Source of the DNA: Bacillota bacterium
GTDB lineage: Bacteria > Bacillota > Dethiobacteria > Dethiobacterales > Dethiobacteraceae
Reading direction: 5' to 3'
NCBI GenBank assembly: GCA_024650095.1
Contig: JANKMV010000127.1
Coordinates: 1-6,243, forward strand
DNA length: 6,243 nucleotides
In this document: positions 1-5,772 of the stretch, piece by piece
Position numbering within the stretch: the stretch's first letter is position 1
How the letters are laid out: every line of letters starts with the position of its first letter
The notes under the pieces: model-generated
Databases searched by the model: none
The model's input: the letters and a program-made list of their open reading frames with translations, nothing else
Told to the model about the DNA's origin: nothing
Position numbers and translations under genes: made by a program

Positions 1-6
1 AAAAGT

Positions 7-38
7 CTGAGAAAGTTCAAATCTTCTAACCTGACCCC
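7..38 (+). repeat. Direct repeat, copy 1 (32 bp)
   Basis: This copy starts CTGAGAAAGTTCAAA and ends TTCTAACCTGACCCC. It matches 373-404 at 30 of 32 positions, with mismatches at bases 22-23 versus 388-389. It includes the left arm of the inverted repeat at 16-78, so the repeated unit extends 9 bases beyond the palindromic part. Confidence 0.8.
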
Positions 39-78
39 AATAATGACAACAACCCGGGGTCAGGTTAGAAGATTTGAA
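16..78. repeat. 23-bp perfect inverted repeat, REP-like hairpin
   Basis: The left arm (16-38) ends in CTAACCTGACCCC. The right arm (56-78) begins GGGGTCAGGTTAG and is its exact reverse complement over 23 bases. The loop is 17 nt (39-55). No T-tract follows the hairpin, so it is not a typical intrinsic terminator. From general knowledge, the GGGGTCAGGT core resembles repeats found around REP-associated tyrosine transposases (IS200/IS605-like) in many bacteria. No transposase is present in this window, so the link to that family is an inference. Confidence 0.75.
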
Positions 79-172
79 GATTTTAACACTCAAGTTAAGA
101 GTTCCGATGCTGATTAGTTGCCAACTATATCCCTAAGTGCCAATACCTTCATTCCCATCGCTCAACGATATG

Positions 173-212
173 AAAAGGTCGAGTCATCACTTTAAGGCGA
201 CTCGACCTTTTT
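173..212 (+). terminator. Rho-independent terminator (possibly bidirectional)
   Basis: The stem GGTCGAGTC (177-185) pairs with GACTCGACC (199-207) around a 13-nt loop. It is preceded by AAAA (173-176) and followed by TTTTT (208-212). On the + strand this is a textbook intrinsic terminator. The flanking As give a shorter T-run on the - strand, so it could work in both directions. It presumably ends a gene lying left of the window and insulates spoIIIAA from read-through. Confidence 0.85.
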
Positions 213-372
213 CTATTGCAGAGATTTATTTACTTCTGTTTTGCGAGTGGCTAATGTAACCAACATTAAAAGACGTGCGTAGGGAACTGAATGCGTGCGC
301 CATTCTTATAGAGATTGCTGACTGGAAAGTTTTCATTTGAGTTCAATCTTTGTGGTCAAGAGAAGTAGAGGG

Positions 373-404
373 CTGAGAAAGTTCAAAAGTTCTAACCTGA
401 CCCC
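373..404 (+). repeat. Direct repeat, copy 2, abutting the spoIIIA promoter region
   Basis: This is the second copy of the 32-bp repeat at 7-38, with 30 of 32 bases identical. Its own inverted partner arm is absent nearby. Its palindromic part (382-404) is an imperfect inverted match to 56-78, so 56-404 could also be read as a 349-bp segment with 23-bp terminal inverted repeats (two mismatches). No target-site duplication is evident outside either end. The copy ends 38 bases before the first possible spoIIIAA start codon. Confidence 0.75.
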
Positions 405-419
405 GAGGGTGGTTTTTGG

Positions 420-427
420 CATAAATT
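420..427 (+). promoter_or_regulatory. Weak sigma-E -10-like element before spoIIIAA
   Basis: The spoIIIA operon of B. subtilis is transcribed by mother-cell sigma-E. CATAAATT here matches 6 of 8 positions of the sigma-E -10 consensus (about CATACAAT). No acceptable -35 element is found 13-15 bases upstream, where the end of the repeat copy lies. If used, transcription would start near 434, which leaves too short a leader for a ribosome site before the ATG at 443 and favours a start at 458 or 464. This is a guess based on position and a partial match. Confidence 0.25.
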
Positions 428-442
428 TGGGCATGTCCACAT

Positions 443-1459
443 ATGGATGTAGTGGTGATGGATATGGCAGAGATGCAGTGGAAAAAGCAAATAGTTCCTA
501 TTTTACCCCCTTGTTTACGGGATGTGTTTACTATTCTTGCGGAGTCGGTGGCGCAGGGGTTGGAGGAGATCCGTCTGCGGGCGGGACAACCTTTGTTGCT
601 TCAGACGGGGCAGGGTGAAATTTTTATGGGGCTTGGTGGTCCTGTGTCTAGCTTTCGGGCTGCGTACCGTGTCACGCCAGAGGATTTGCAGAGTATTTTG
701 TTACAGATGACGGAGTACTCTCTTTATGCGCGCGATGAAGAGCTGAAGCGGGGTTATCTTGCGTTGCCTGGGGGGCATCGTGCCGGTTTTGCTGGACGTG
801 TGGTCATGGACGGTAAGGAAATAAAATTATTACGAGATATTAGTGCAGTAAACATCCGCATTGCTCGCCAGATTAAAGGGGCGGGCATGCCGCTTTTGCC
901 CCATGTTTATTGCGAAAAAAATAAGCGGGTGCGGCATACCCTCTTGGTTTCGGCGCCCCAGGCGGGGAAGACAACTATGTTGCGTGATCTGGCAAGGCTT
1001 CTTTCGGATGGGGCGCCAGAGCGGCGGCGACCTGGTTTTAAGGTGGGAATTGTGGATGAGCGTTCGGAGTTAGCTGGCTGCTTTCGGGGGGAGCCTCAGC
1101 TCGATGTAGGGATTCGCAGTGATGTTTTAGATGGTTGTCCCAAGGCAGAGGGTCTAATGATGTTAGTGCGTTCCATGTCTCCGGAGATTGTGGTAACCGA
1201 TGAATTGGGACGAGCTGAAGATGCCCGTGCTGTGGAGGAAGCGGTCAATACGGGTGCCAGTGTCTTGGCAACTGCACATGGACAAAATGCAAGAGAACTC
1301 ATAAGAAGGCCTAGCTTAGCATATCTATTGGAGAATAGCTTGTTTGAGCGGGTGGTCGTTTTATCGAGACGGTTGGGTCCAGGAACCATTGAGGGTATCT
1401 ATACTGGGCATTCCTTACAAGAGTGGTTGCATGCGGGGGGTAAGAGTGATGTGGATTAA
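443..1459 (+). CDS. spoIIIAA: Stage III sporulation protein AA (secretion-type ATPase)
   Basis: This is a cytoplasmic P-loop ATPase of the SpoIIIA-SpoIIQ channel, made in the mother cell and related to type II/IV secretion ATPases. The N-terminal part has the family-typical LEEIRLRAGQPL (about residues 40-51). The Walker A region is SAPQAGKTT (170-178, K176 and T177), followed by LRDLARLL. A conserved VDERSE segment lies at 204-209, and Walker B is IVVTDE (249-254) followed by LG and a long ATAHG stretch. Length is 338 aa from the first ATG, against about 307 in B. subtilis. ATGs at 443, 458, 464 and 473 all lie in frame with no strong Shine-Dalgarno site, so the start is uncertain; 464 gives a more typical length. 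The first P-loop position is Ser170 rather than Gly. The 3' end overlaps spoIIIAB by 11 nt, indicating translational coupling. Confidence 0.95.
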   Translation: MDVVVMDMAEMQWKKQIVPILPPCLRDVFTILAESVAQGLEEIRLRAGQPLLLQTGQGEIFMGLGGPVSSFRAAYRVTPEDLQSILLQMTEYSLYARDEELKRGYLALPGGHRAGFAGRVVMDGKEIKLLRDISAVNIRIARQIKGAGMPLLPHVYCEKNKRVRHTLLVSAPQAGKTTMLRDLARLLSDGAPERRRPGFKVGIVDERSELAGCFRGEPQLDVGIRSDVLDGCPKAEGLMMLVRSMSPEIVVTDELGRAEDARAVEEAVNTGASVLATAHGQNARELIRRPSLAYLLENSLFERVVVLSRRLGPGTIEGIYTGHSLQEWLHAGGKSDVD

Positions 1460-1973
1460 ATGGATGGGGGCTTTTCTAATTCTGGGTGCGGCCATGATGT
1501 GGGGAAATTTACAGGCTGCAAAATTAAGGGCACGGACCCGGCAACTAGAAGAGTTTAGGTTGGCTCTCCGTTTACTGGCGGCGGAAGTGGGCTACACGGC
1601 CACTCCCTTACCACGAGCGCTGGAACAGGTAAGCAAGCGGCTTGAAATAGCGGGGGTGAAAGCTTTCTTTTCTTCGGTATGCCGGCAGTTGCAGGAGTGC
1701 ATAATTGCAGATGCGTCTGTAGCTTGGTTGGAAGCTGCTCGGCTTGTGCGGGATCGTCTTAATTTAACGTCCCGAGATTGGACAGTGCTAGCGAGGGCGT
1801 CAGCGGGTTTGGGTGGTTTGGGACGGGAAGATCAGCTCAAGCAACTGGCCGCAGCCGAGGCGCAACTGGCGTCTCATGTGGCGGACGCTGCGGCACTGTG
1901 CGCAAGTGGGGAAAAGATGTGGCGTTACTTGGGTGTGCTATGTGGAATGGCTGTGGTAATTCTGCTTCTCTAG
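1449..1973 (+). CDS. spoIIIAB: Stage III sporulation protein AB
   Basis: This is a membrane component of the SpoIIIA complex, structurally related to GspF-type proteins of type II secretion and type IV pilus systems. The chosen ATG (1449) gives 174 aa, close to the 171 aa of B. subtilis. It follows a GGGGGG purine run (1435-1440); the adjacent GTG at 1446 is an alternative. An N-terminal hydrophobic segment (about 5-19) precedes a charged helical region (RARTRQLEEFRLALRLLAAE, 27-46). The family-typical GLGREDQ lies at 123-129, and a C-terminal membrane segment (about 160-174) ends in ILLL. The open frame extends upstream to 1344, but that part is out of frame inside spoIIIAA and has no family similarity. 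Confidence 0.93.
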   Translation: MWIKWMGAFLILGAAMMWGNLQAAKLRARTRQLEEFRLALRLLAAEVGYTATPLPRALEQVSKRLEIAGVKAFFSSVCRQLQECIIADASVAWLEAARLVRDRLNLTSRDWTVLARASAGLGGLGREDQLKQLAAAEAQLASHVADAAALCASGEKMWRYLGVLCGMAVVILLL

Positions 1974-2006
1974 CTACAATTTACATTCCGGGAGGGAGAG
2001 AGTTGT

Positions 2007-2213
2007 ATGAACGGTTTTAATATAGATCTCATATTTCGTATTGCTGGCATTGGTATTTTTATTTCTGTGCTAAATATTGTACTAAAGCAGGCCGGAAAAG
2101 AGGAGCAGGCCCAAATGTTGACATTAGGTGGCGTGGTGGTGGTTTTGCTAATGGTGATTCAATTGATCAATGAGCTTTTCTCCAGCATTAAAACTATTTT
2201 CAATTTATACTAA
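2007..2213 (+). CDS. spoIIIAC: Stage III sporulation protein AC
   Basis: This is a small two-helix membrane protein of 68 aa, exactly the length of the B. subtilis protein. The membrane segments are about 8-26 and 38-56, joined by a short polar loop with the conserved AGKEEQAQ (29-36). The ATG at 2007 is preceded by the purine-rich GGAGGGAGAG (1991-2000), a good ribosome site. In the channel it is thought to act with SpoIIIAD and SpoIIIAE as the integral membrane core. It starts 33 nt after spoIIIAB and is followed directly by an intercistronic hairpin. Confidence 0.95.
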   Translation: MNGFNIDLIFRIAGIGIFISVLNIVLKQAGKEEQAQMLTLGGVVVVLLMVIQLINELFSSIKTIFNLY

Positions 2214-2240
2214 TGTGACAACGGACGGTCATTTGTCACA
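2214..2240 (+). promoter_or_regulatory. Intercistronic hairpin between spoIIIAC and spoIIIAD
   Basis: TGTGACAA (2214-2221) and TTGTCACA (2233-2240) form a perfect 8-bp inverted repeat with an 11-nt loop, starting at the base after the spoIIIAC stop codon. No T-tract follows, so it is unlikely to terminate strongly. It could stabilise or punctuate the mRNA, or be a chance palindrome. It ends 27 nt before the spoIIIAD start, leaving that gene's ribosome site free. Confidence 0.45.
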
Positions 2241-2267
2241 CTCTTCATTGCGGAAGGGGAGAGGCCA

Positions 2268-2654
2268 TTGGAAATTATCCAGATTGTTGCGTTTGCATTG
2301 GTTGCTACATTTTTAGCCATGGTTGTGAGGGAGACAAAGCCATTTTACGCCATGATGATTGCTGCAGTGGCGGGTGTTATTATTTTCCTTCGTGTAGCTG
2401 TTTATCTCTCGAGTGTCTTAAATCTGCTGATGGATATGACACTGCGGGCGAATATTTCCTTGGTGTATTTGAATACCTTACTTAAAATTCTCGGCATTGC
2501 TTATATTGCAGAATTTGGCTCTCAAATTTGTCGTGATGCGGGTGAAAGTGTGATTGCAGGTAAGGTGGAATTTGCGGGCAAACTGTTAATCCTGGTAATG
2601 GCAATGCCGCTTTTGGTCGCGGTGTTAGAAACGATTTTAAAATTTGTACCGTAG
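2268..2654 (+). CDS. spoIIIAD: Stage III sporulation protein AD
   Basis: This is a polytopic membrane protein of the SpoIIIA channel, 128 aa against about 133 in B. subtilis. Translation starts at TTG (2268) after AAGGGGAGAGG (2254-2264). The next in-frame ATG would cut into the first membrane helix, so the TTG start is well supported. Hydrophobic segments lie at about 4-20, 27-51, 67-82 and 103-121. The strongest family signature is LLKILGIAYIAEFGSQ (71-86) followed by CRDAGE, and later GKVEFAGKLLILVMAMP (98-114), both very close to the B. subtilis protein. It lies 12 nt before spoIIIAE. Confidence 0.95.
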   Translation: MEIIQIVAFALVATFLAMVVRETKPFYAMMIAAVAGVIIFLRVAVYLSSVLNLLMDMTLRANISLVYLNTLLKILGIAYIAEFGSQICRDAGESVIAGKVEFAGKLLILVMAMPLLVAVLETILKFVP

Positions 2655-2666
2655 TGTAGGTGGCAT

Positions 2667-3836
2667 ATGAAAAAATTAGGTACGGTTTTATTGCTTATCT
2701 TCATACTGTTAGTGCTCATAGCGTCAGTCTCTGCTGAATCGGTGGATGAGATGGTGCAGGAGCAGGTTGAGCAACTTGAGATGAGGGATATTGAAGCCTT
2801 CTGGGAGGAGTTGCAGCGGGAATCGGGAGAATATTTGCCGGACTTTGCTTGGCAAGATATTTTGAGCTGGTTTCGTCCTGGAGAAGGACAAGGATTGTCG
2901 ATCTCTGAAGTGTTCACTGGTTTATGGCGCTTTTTGTGGCGTGAACTTTATTATAATTTAAACCTTTTGGGGAAGCTGCTCTTTCTTGCTGTTATTGCCG
3001 CACTTTTGAAAAACTTGGAAAAGGCATTCAATAATGATAGTATTGCTGCGCTTACGCAAGCCGTTGTTTATTTGGCCTTGTTCACCATCGCCATGCAGAG
3101 TTTTGCGGTTGCTGTGGGGTTAGGCCGCGATACGGTTACTAGTATGGTGGAAATGATCTTGGCCGTCATCCCCCTTTTATTGGCGCTTTTGGCATCACTG
3201 GGTAGTTTGGCATCGGCCACGTTGTTTCGCCCTTTAATCATCTTTGCCGTGAATTTTTTTGCCACGTTTACACGGGATGTTATTTTCCCACTCATTTACC
3301 TTACTACCATCCTCTCCATTGTTAATTACTTTTCACCACGAGTGACAGTGAGTAAATTGGCGGATTTATTAAAAAATGCTGCTGTATGGGGTATGGGTTT
3401 GTCCATGACAATTTTTACAGGATTGCTATCCATCCATGGTATTGCATCCACGGTGGGGGATGCTGTTACCATTCGCACTGCAAAATTTATGAGTAGTGCT
3501 TTTTTACCCGTGGTGGGTGGGATGCTCTCAGATGCCATAGAAACAGTGGCGGGTGCAACGTTAATTCTGAAAAGTACGGTGCATATTGCAGGTATCTTGG
3601 TTTTGTTTTATATGGTGGTCTTTCCTTTAATTAAAATTTTGGCGTTGGTCTTTATCTACAAGCTAGCGGCGGCACTGATCCAACCGTTGGGTGAAACCAA
3701 TATTTGTGACTCTCTCAATACCATGGGAAATTGCCTCGCCCTTGTTTTTGCCGCTGTCGCCATTGTCAGTGTGATTTTTTACTTAGCCATTACCATTATC
3801 TCTGGCGCCGCGAATGCTTCGTTTATGTTAAGGTAG
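2667..3836 (+). CDS. spoIIIAE: Stage III sporulation protein AE
   Basis: This is the large polytopic membrane subunit of the channel, 389 aa against about 399 in B. subtilis. Residues 1-23 form a signal peptide (KK, hydrophobic core, V-S-A before Glu24). An acidic amphipathic region follows (about 24-70), which is likely outside the cytoplasm in the intermembrane space. Hydrophobic segments lie near 101-115, 130-150, 161-182, 186-222 (probably two), 236-256, 304-334 and 354-379. Conserved family stretches include SKLADLLKNAAVWGMGL (229-245) and VTIRTAKF (267-274) followed by FLPVVGGMLSDA. The ATG at 2667 follows TAGGTGG at 5-nt spacing. Only 8 nt separate it from the spoIIIAF start. Confidence 0.95.
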   Translation: MKKLGTVLLLIFILLVLIASVSAESVDEMVQEQVEQLEMRDIEAFWEELQRESGEYLPDFAWQDILSWFRPGEGQGLSISEVFTGLWRFLWRELYYNLNLLGKLLFLAVIAALLKNLEKAFNNDSIAALTQAVVYLALFTIAMQSFAVAVGLGRDTVTSMVEMILAVIPLLLALLASLGSLASATLFRPLIIFAVNFFATFTRDVIFPLIYLTTILSIVNYFSPRVTVSKLADLLKNAAVWGMGLSMTIFTGLLSIHGIASTVGDAVTIRTAKFMSSAFLPVVGGMLSDAIETVAGATLILKSTVHIAGILVLFYMVVFPLIKILALVFIYKLAAALIQPLGETNICDSLNTMGNCLALVFAAVAIVSVIFYLAITIISGAANASFMLR

Positions 3837-3844
3837 GTGAAATT

Positions 3845-4438
3845 GTGCTAGCTATTCTATCGGATGTAGTGCGTAATATTGTGATTCTCATCATTCTCGT
3901 GTCCATCATGGAAATGCTACTGCCTCGTAAGGACTTTCGCCCCTTTGTAAATATGGTGGTGGGATTGGCGCTGATGCTAATGCTCCTAGCGCCATTGCGT
4001 TCTCTTTTGCAACTCCCGGGGCTACTGGATCCCGTTATCGAAATGCGAGATTCCATTACCGAAGAAGATGTGGCGGAGCGTCAGGTGATCTTAGAGCAAA
4101 TGAATTGGGATTTGACATTGGAGCGCTATCGCCAATTAGTGGAAGAGAAAATAGCTGCGGTGCTACGAAATGAAGATCTAGTCATTGTATCTATAAATAT
4201 GAAGGTTGAGGAGGATGTTAACAACTTGGAGTTTGGCACACCTCGTTACATTGAGGTGGTGGCACAAACGGGTGCACCTACCGAAGATGATATTGCACCA
4301 GTAGAGCGGGTGCAAGTTGAGATTGGTGGAGAGATGTCTACACCAACAAGAGAACGGGAGAGAGAAGTAGAGGCACAGGTGGCAGACGTGTTGGGGATAT
4401 CGAGGAATATCGTGGAAGTGTATGTGTTAACGCACTAA
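3845..4438 (+). CDS. spoIIIAF: Stage III sporulation protein AF
   Basis: This is a membrane-anchored ring-forming component of the SpoIIIA complex, 197 aa from the GTG at 3845 (B. subtilis about 206 aa). The GTG start is set by AGGTG (3835-3839) at 5-nt spacing, which overlaps the spoIIIAE stop. Upstream in-frame codons reach 3731 but lie inside spoIIIAE. Two membrane helices (about 8-26 and 34-57) flank the conserved MLLPRKDFRPFVNMVVGL (24-41). A soluble C-terminal part (about 75-197) is predicted to adopt the ring-building-motif fold known for SpoIIIAF. It has a charged helix around 91-110, a strand DLVIVSINMKVEE (111-123), and a terminal segment ADVLGISRNIVEVYVL (180-195). Confidence 0.93.
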   Translation: MLAILSDVVRNIVILIILVSIMEMLLPRKDFRPFVNMVVGLALMLMLLAPLRSLLQLPGLLDPVIEMRDSITEEDVAERQVILEQMNWDLTLERYRQLVEEKIAAVLRNEDLVIVSINMKVEEDVNNLEFGTPRYIEVVAQTGAPTEDDIAPVERVQVEIGGEMSTPTREREREVEAQVADVLGISRNIVEVYVLTH

Positions 4439-4444
4439 GCAAAA

Positions 4445-4452
4445 CATATAGT
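4445..4452 (+). promoter_or_regulatory. Candidate internal sigma-E -10 element before spoIIIAG
   Basis: CATATAGT matches the sigma-E -10 consensus CATAYAMT at 7 of 8 positions. It sits 43 nt before the spoIIIAG start in the 56-nt gap after spoIIIAF, the longest gap inside the operon. As I recall, B. subtilis has an essential internal sigma-E promoter serving the last genes of spoIIIA, which makes the position attractive. The sequence 13-15 bases upstream (about 4424-4432) is a poor -35 match, so confidence stays low. Confidence 0.3.
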
Positions 4453-4494
4453 TTAGGTGCCAGTGGTGACAGTGTTTAGAAGGAGGTGTTGTAG

Positions 4495-5088
4495 GTGGGC
4501 GATTTTTGGCAGCGAATCATGGAAATGCTGCAAGTGAAGACGAAGGGCAAGGGTCAGTATTCCACCTGGTTTATTATTGCATTGGTGGTGATTGGAATTT
4601 ACTTTATGTATATTAGTGCTTATCAGCAAGGTAGTGATACCACCAACCCGGAGGAGAACAGCACAGAGGTGCTAGCACCCGTGAATTTTAAATCTGACTA
4701 CAGGGAGCAGCTAGAACGCGAACTGGCGGCGAATTTAAAAACGATTAAAGGAGTCAAGGATATACGGGTGTTCATTACACTTGAGAGTGGGCCAGAAAAC
4801 GAATATGTAAACAATGAAGAAACGACGATACGCAACACTGAAGAAGAAGATGGCGGCGGTGGGAATCGTATCATCCAAGAACGAACATTGCGCATACAGA
4901 CGGTGATGGAGCAAGATGGTAGTGGTCAGAGGGCTGTGGTTGCTCGGGAGCGGACGCCGCAAATAGCAGGTGTATTCGTTACGGTTAAGGGTAGTGGTGG
5001 TATGCGCTTGTTAGAGAGGGTGACATGGGCTGTACAAGCGGCATTACATATGCCAGCGAACAGAGTTAATGTGTCGGAAATGGAGTAA
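4495..5088 (+). CDS. spoIIIAG: Stage III sporulation protein AG
   Basis: This is a single-pass membrane protein whose extracytoplasmic domain assembles a large ring in the intermembrane space, like FliF/PrgK-type secretion rings. The GTG start (4495) follows a near-perfect AGGAGGTG (4481-4488) at 6-nt spacing; the codon two before it is a stop, so the start is firm. The protein has 197 aa (B. subtilis about 229). Residues 1-22 are cytoplasmic and basic, and 24-42 form the membrane helix. The ring-building motif starts at YREQLERELAANL (69-81) and KDIRVFITLE (88-97). A charged, Gly-rich insertion at about 98-150 (NTEEEDGGGG, 114-123) should correspond to the beta-triangle/beta-barrel region. 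The motif resumes at PQIAGVFVTVKG (155-166) and ends at VQAALHMPANRVNV (180-193). Confidence 0.94.
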   Translation: MGDFWQRIMEMLQVKTKGKGQYSTWFIIALVVIGIYFMYISAYQQGSDTTNPEENSTEVLAPVNFKSDYREQLERELAANLKTIKGVKDIRVFITLESGPENEYVNNEETTIRNTEEEDGGGGNRIIQERTLRIQTVMEQDGSGQRAVVARERTPQIAGVFVTVKGSGGMRLLERVTWAVQAALHMPANRVNVSEME

Positions 5089-5106
5089 AAAGAGGGGGGC
5101 AGAGTT

Positions 5107-5712
5107 ATGGATAATGAAGCAACAAGAAAATTAACAACCATTGTGTTGTTGGTGTTGGCGGTCGCTGCCATTTGGTATGCCAAGCAGTTTCAAGATGACC
5201 GTATTGATATTGTTAGCCCACAAAATCCGATAGAGGGGGTGGAGGGAGTGGAAGATCCCGTGGAGGGTGGGGAGAGCGCGGATCCCACAGACGAGGAAGA
5301 TCCAACCGCACCCACCGTGGCTGATCCAGATCCTGAAAATTGGGATTTAGAAAATGAAGAGGCATTTTTTGTGGAATATCGTTTACAGCGTGAGCGCATG
5401 CGTGCCAGTGAAGTGGAAATGCTCAATGGCATGATTGCCAATGATAATATTACAGCGGAAGGAAAGAAACAGGCGGAGGAGCAGCTGCTAGAATTAATTG
5501 AGCTGATGGAAAAAGAGCTAATGGTTGAGAATATGCTCAAGGCCCAGGGCTATAATGATGCGGTTTTCTTTTATAAGGATGGGCGGGTTAATGTGGTGGT
5601 ACAGGCATCGAAACTAGATGAGAGCCAGTTTATGCAAATCGCAGATATGATTGGCAGTGTCACCGGTGTCAGTATTGATAATATTTCTGTTGTGGAACAT
5701 GGTGCCTCCTAG
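5107..5712 (+). CDS. spoIIIAH: Stage III sporulation protein AH
   Basis: This is the mother-cell partner of forespore SpoIIQ; the two interact across the intermembrane space and anchor the channel. It has 201 aa (B. subtilis about 218). The ATG (5107) follows AGAGGGGGG (5091-5099) at 7-nt spacing, 18 nt after spoIIIAG. It is a single-pass protein with a membrane helix at about 9-24. A long acidic, Pro/Gly-rich linker (about 31-80, with GVEGVEDPVEGGE at 44-56) follows. The C-terminal YscJ/FliF-like domain has a long helix FFVEYRLQRERMRASEVEML (87-106), a second helical stretch at 117-147, the strand segment VFFYKDGRVNVVVQA (153-167) and a final helix ending in TGVSIDNISVVE (186-197). No hairpin terminator follows it before the next promoter. 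Confidence 0.94.
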   Translation: MDNEATRKLTTIVLLVLAVAAIWYAKQFQDDRIDIVSPQNPIEGVEGVEDPVEGGESADPTDEEDPTAPTVADPDPENWDLENEEAFFVEYRLQRERMRASEVEMLNGMIANDNITAEGKKQAEEQLLELIELMEKELMVENMLKAQGYNDAVFFYKDGRVNVVVQASKLDESQFMQIADMIGSVTGVSIDNISVVEHGAS

Positions 5713-5737
5713 CAGGAATTTCTTCACTGGCATGGAA

Positions 5738-5766
5738 TTGTATTCAACAACAGTATTTGGTATAAT
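5738..5766 (+). promoter_or_regulatory. Sigma-A-type promoter with extended -10 for asp23
   Basis: TATAAT (5761-5766) is a perfect -10 and carries the extended TGG just upstream (5758-5760). The -35 candidate TTGTAT (5738-5743) lies exactly 17 bp upstream but keeps only the TTG of TTGACA. Transcription should begin near 5773, about 37 nt before the TTG start codon. This gives the Asp23 gene its own vegetative expression, separate from the sporulation operon. Confidence 0.72.
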
Positions 5767-5772
5767 AAATAA

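Larger units (their letters stand above)
1..442. other. Intergenic region upstream of spoIIIAA, no gene seen
   Basis: No reading frame here has a plausible ribosome binding site together with a recognisable protein. The stretch holds a long inverted repeat at 16-78, a short palindrome at 115-127 (TAGTTG, one base, CAACTA), a rho-independent terminator at 173-212, and a second partial copy of the repeat at 373-404. The terminator implies that a gene to the left ends outside the window or that transcripts enter from the left. Positions 213-372 show nothing I can name. The operon promoter should lie in the last 100 bases or so, but only a weak candidate is visible. Confidence 0.75.

Noticed and set aside
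170..259. Short ATG frame of 29 codons running through the terminator hairpin
   Set aside because: It spans the intrinsic terminator at 173-212, has no ribosome site, and the peptide resembles nothing I recognise.
337..618. TTG-initiated 93-codon frame before and over the start of spoIIIAA
   Set aside because: It runs through the repeat copy and then out of frame inside spoIIIAA, with a low-complexity Gly/Ser translation. It is a shadow frame.
1344..1448. Extended N-terminus for spoIIIAB
   Set aside because: This part lies within the coding sequence of spoIIIAA in another frame. The ATG at 1449 has a ribosome site and gives the family-typical length and N-terminal helix.
2214..2240. CRP/FNR-like operator (TGTGA...TCACA)
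   Set aside because: The half-sites are too far apart (17 bases between TGTGA and TCACA) for a CRP-type site, and the location inside an operon fits an RNA hairpin better.
2522..2917. Minus-strand frame of 131 codons antisense to spoIIIAD/spoIIIAE
   Set aside because: It lies opposite well-recognised conserved genes, is Ser/Ile/Asn-rich as antisense shadows often are, and shows no protein family.
3731..3844. Extended N-terminus for spoIIIAF
   Set aside because: It is a Cys/His/Arg-rich translation of the spoIIIAE 3' end in another frame. GTG at 3845 has a good ribosome site and starts just before the first membrane helix.
5235..5272. Possible G-quadruplex (four G-runs on the coding strand)
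   Set aside because: One loop is about 18 nt long, and the G-runs are explained by GAG/GTG/GGN codons of the acidic SpoIIIAH linker.
5190..5540. Minus-strand frame of 116 codons rich in Ser
   Set aside because: It is the antisense reading of the Glu/Asp-rich linker and helices of SpoIIIAH, which explains the poly-Ser composition.
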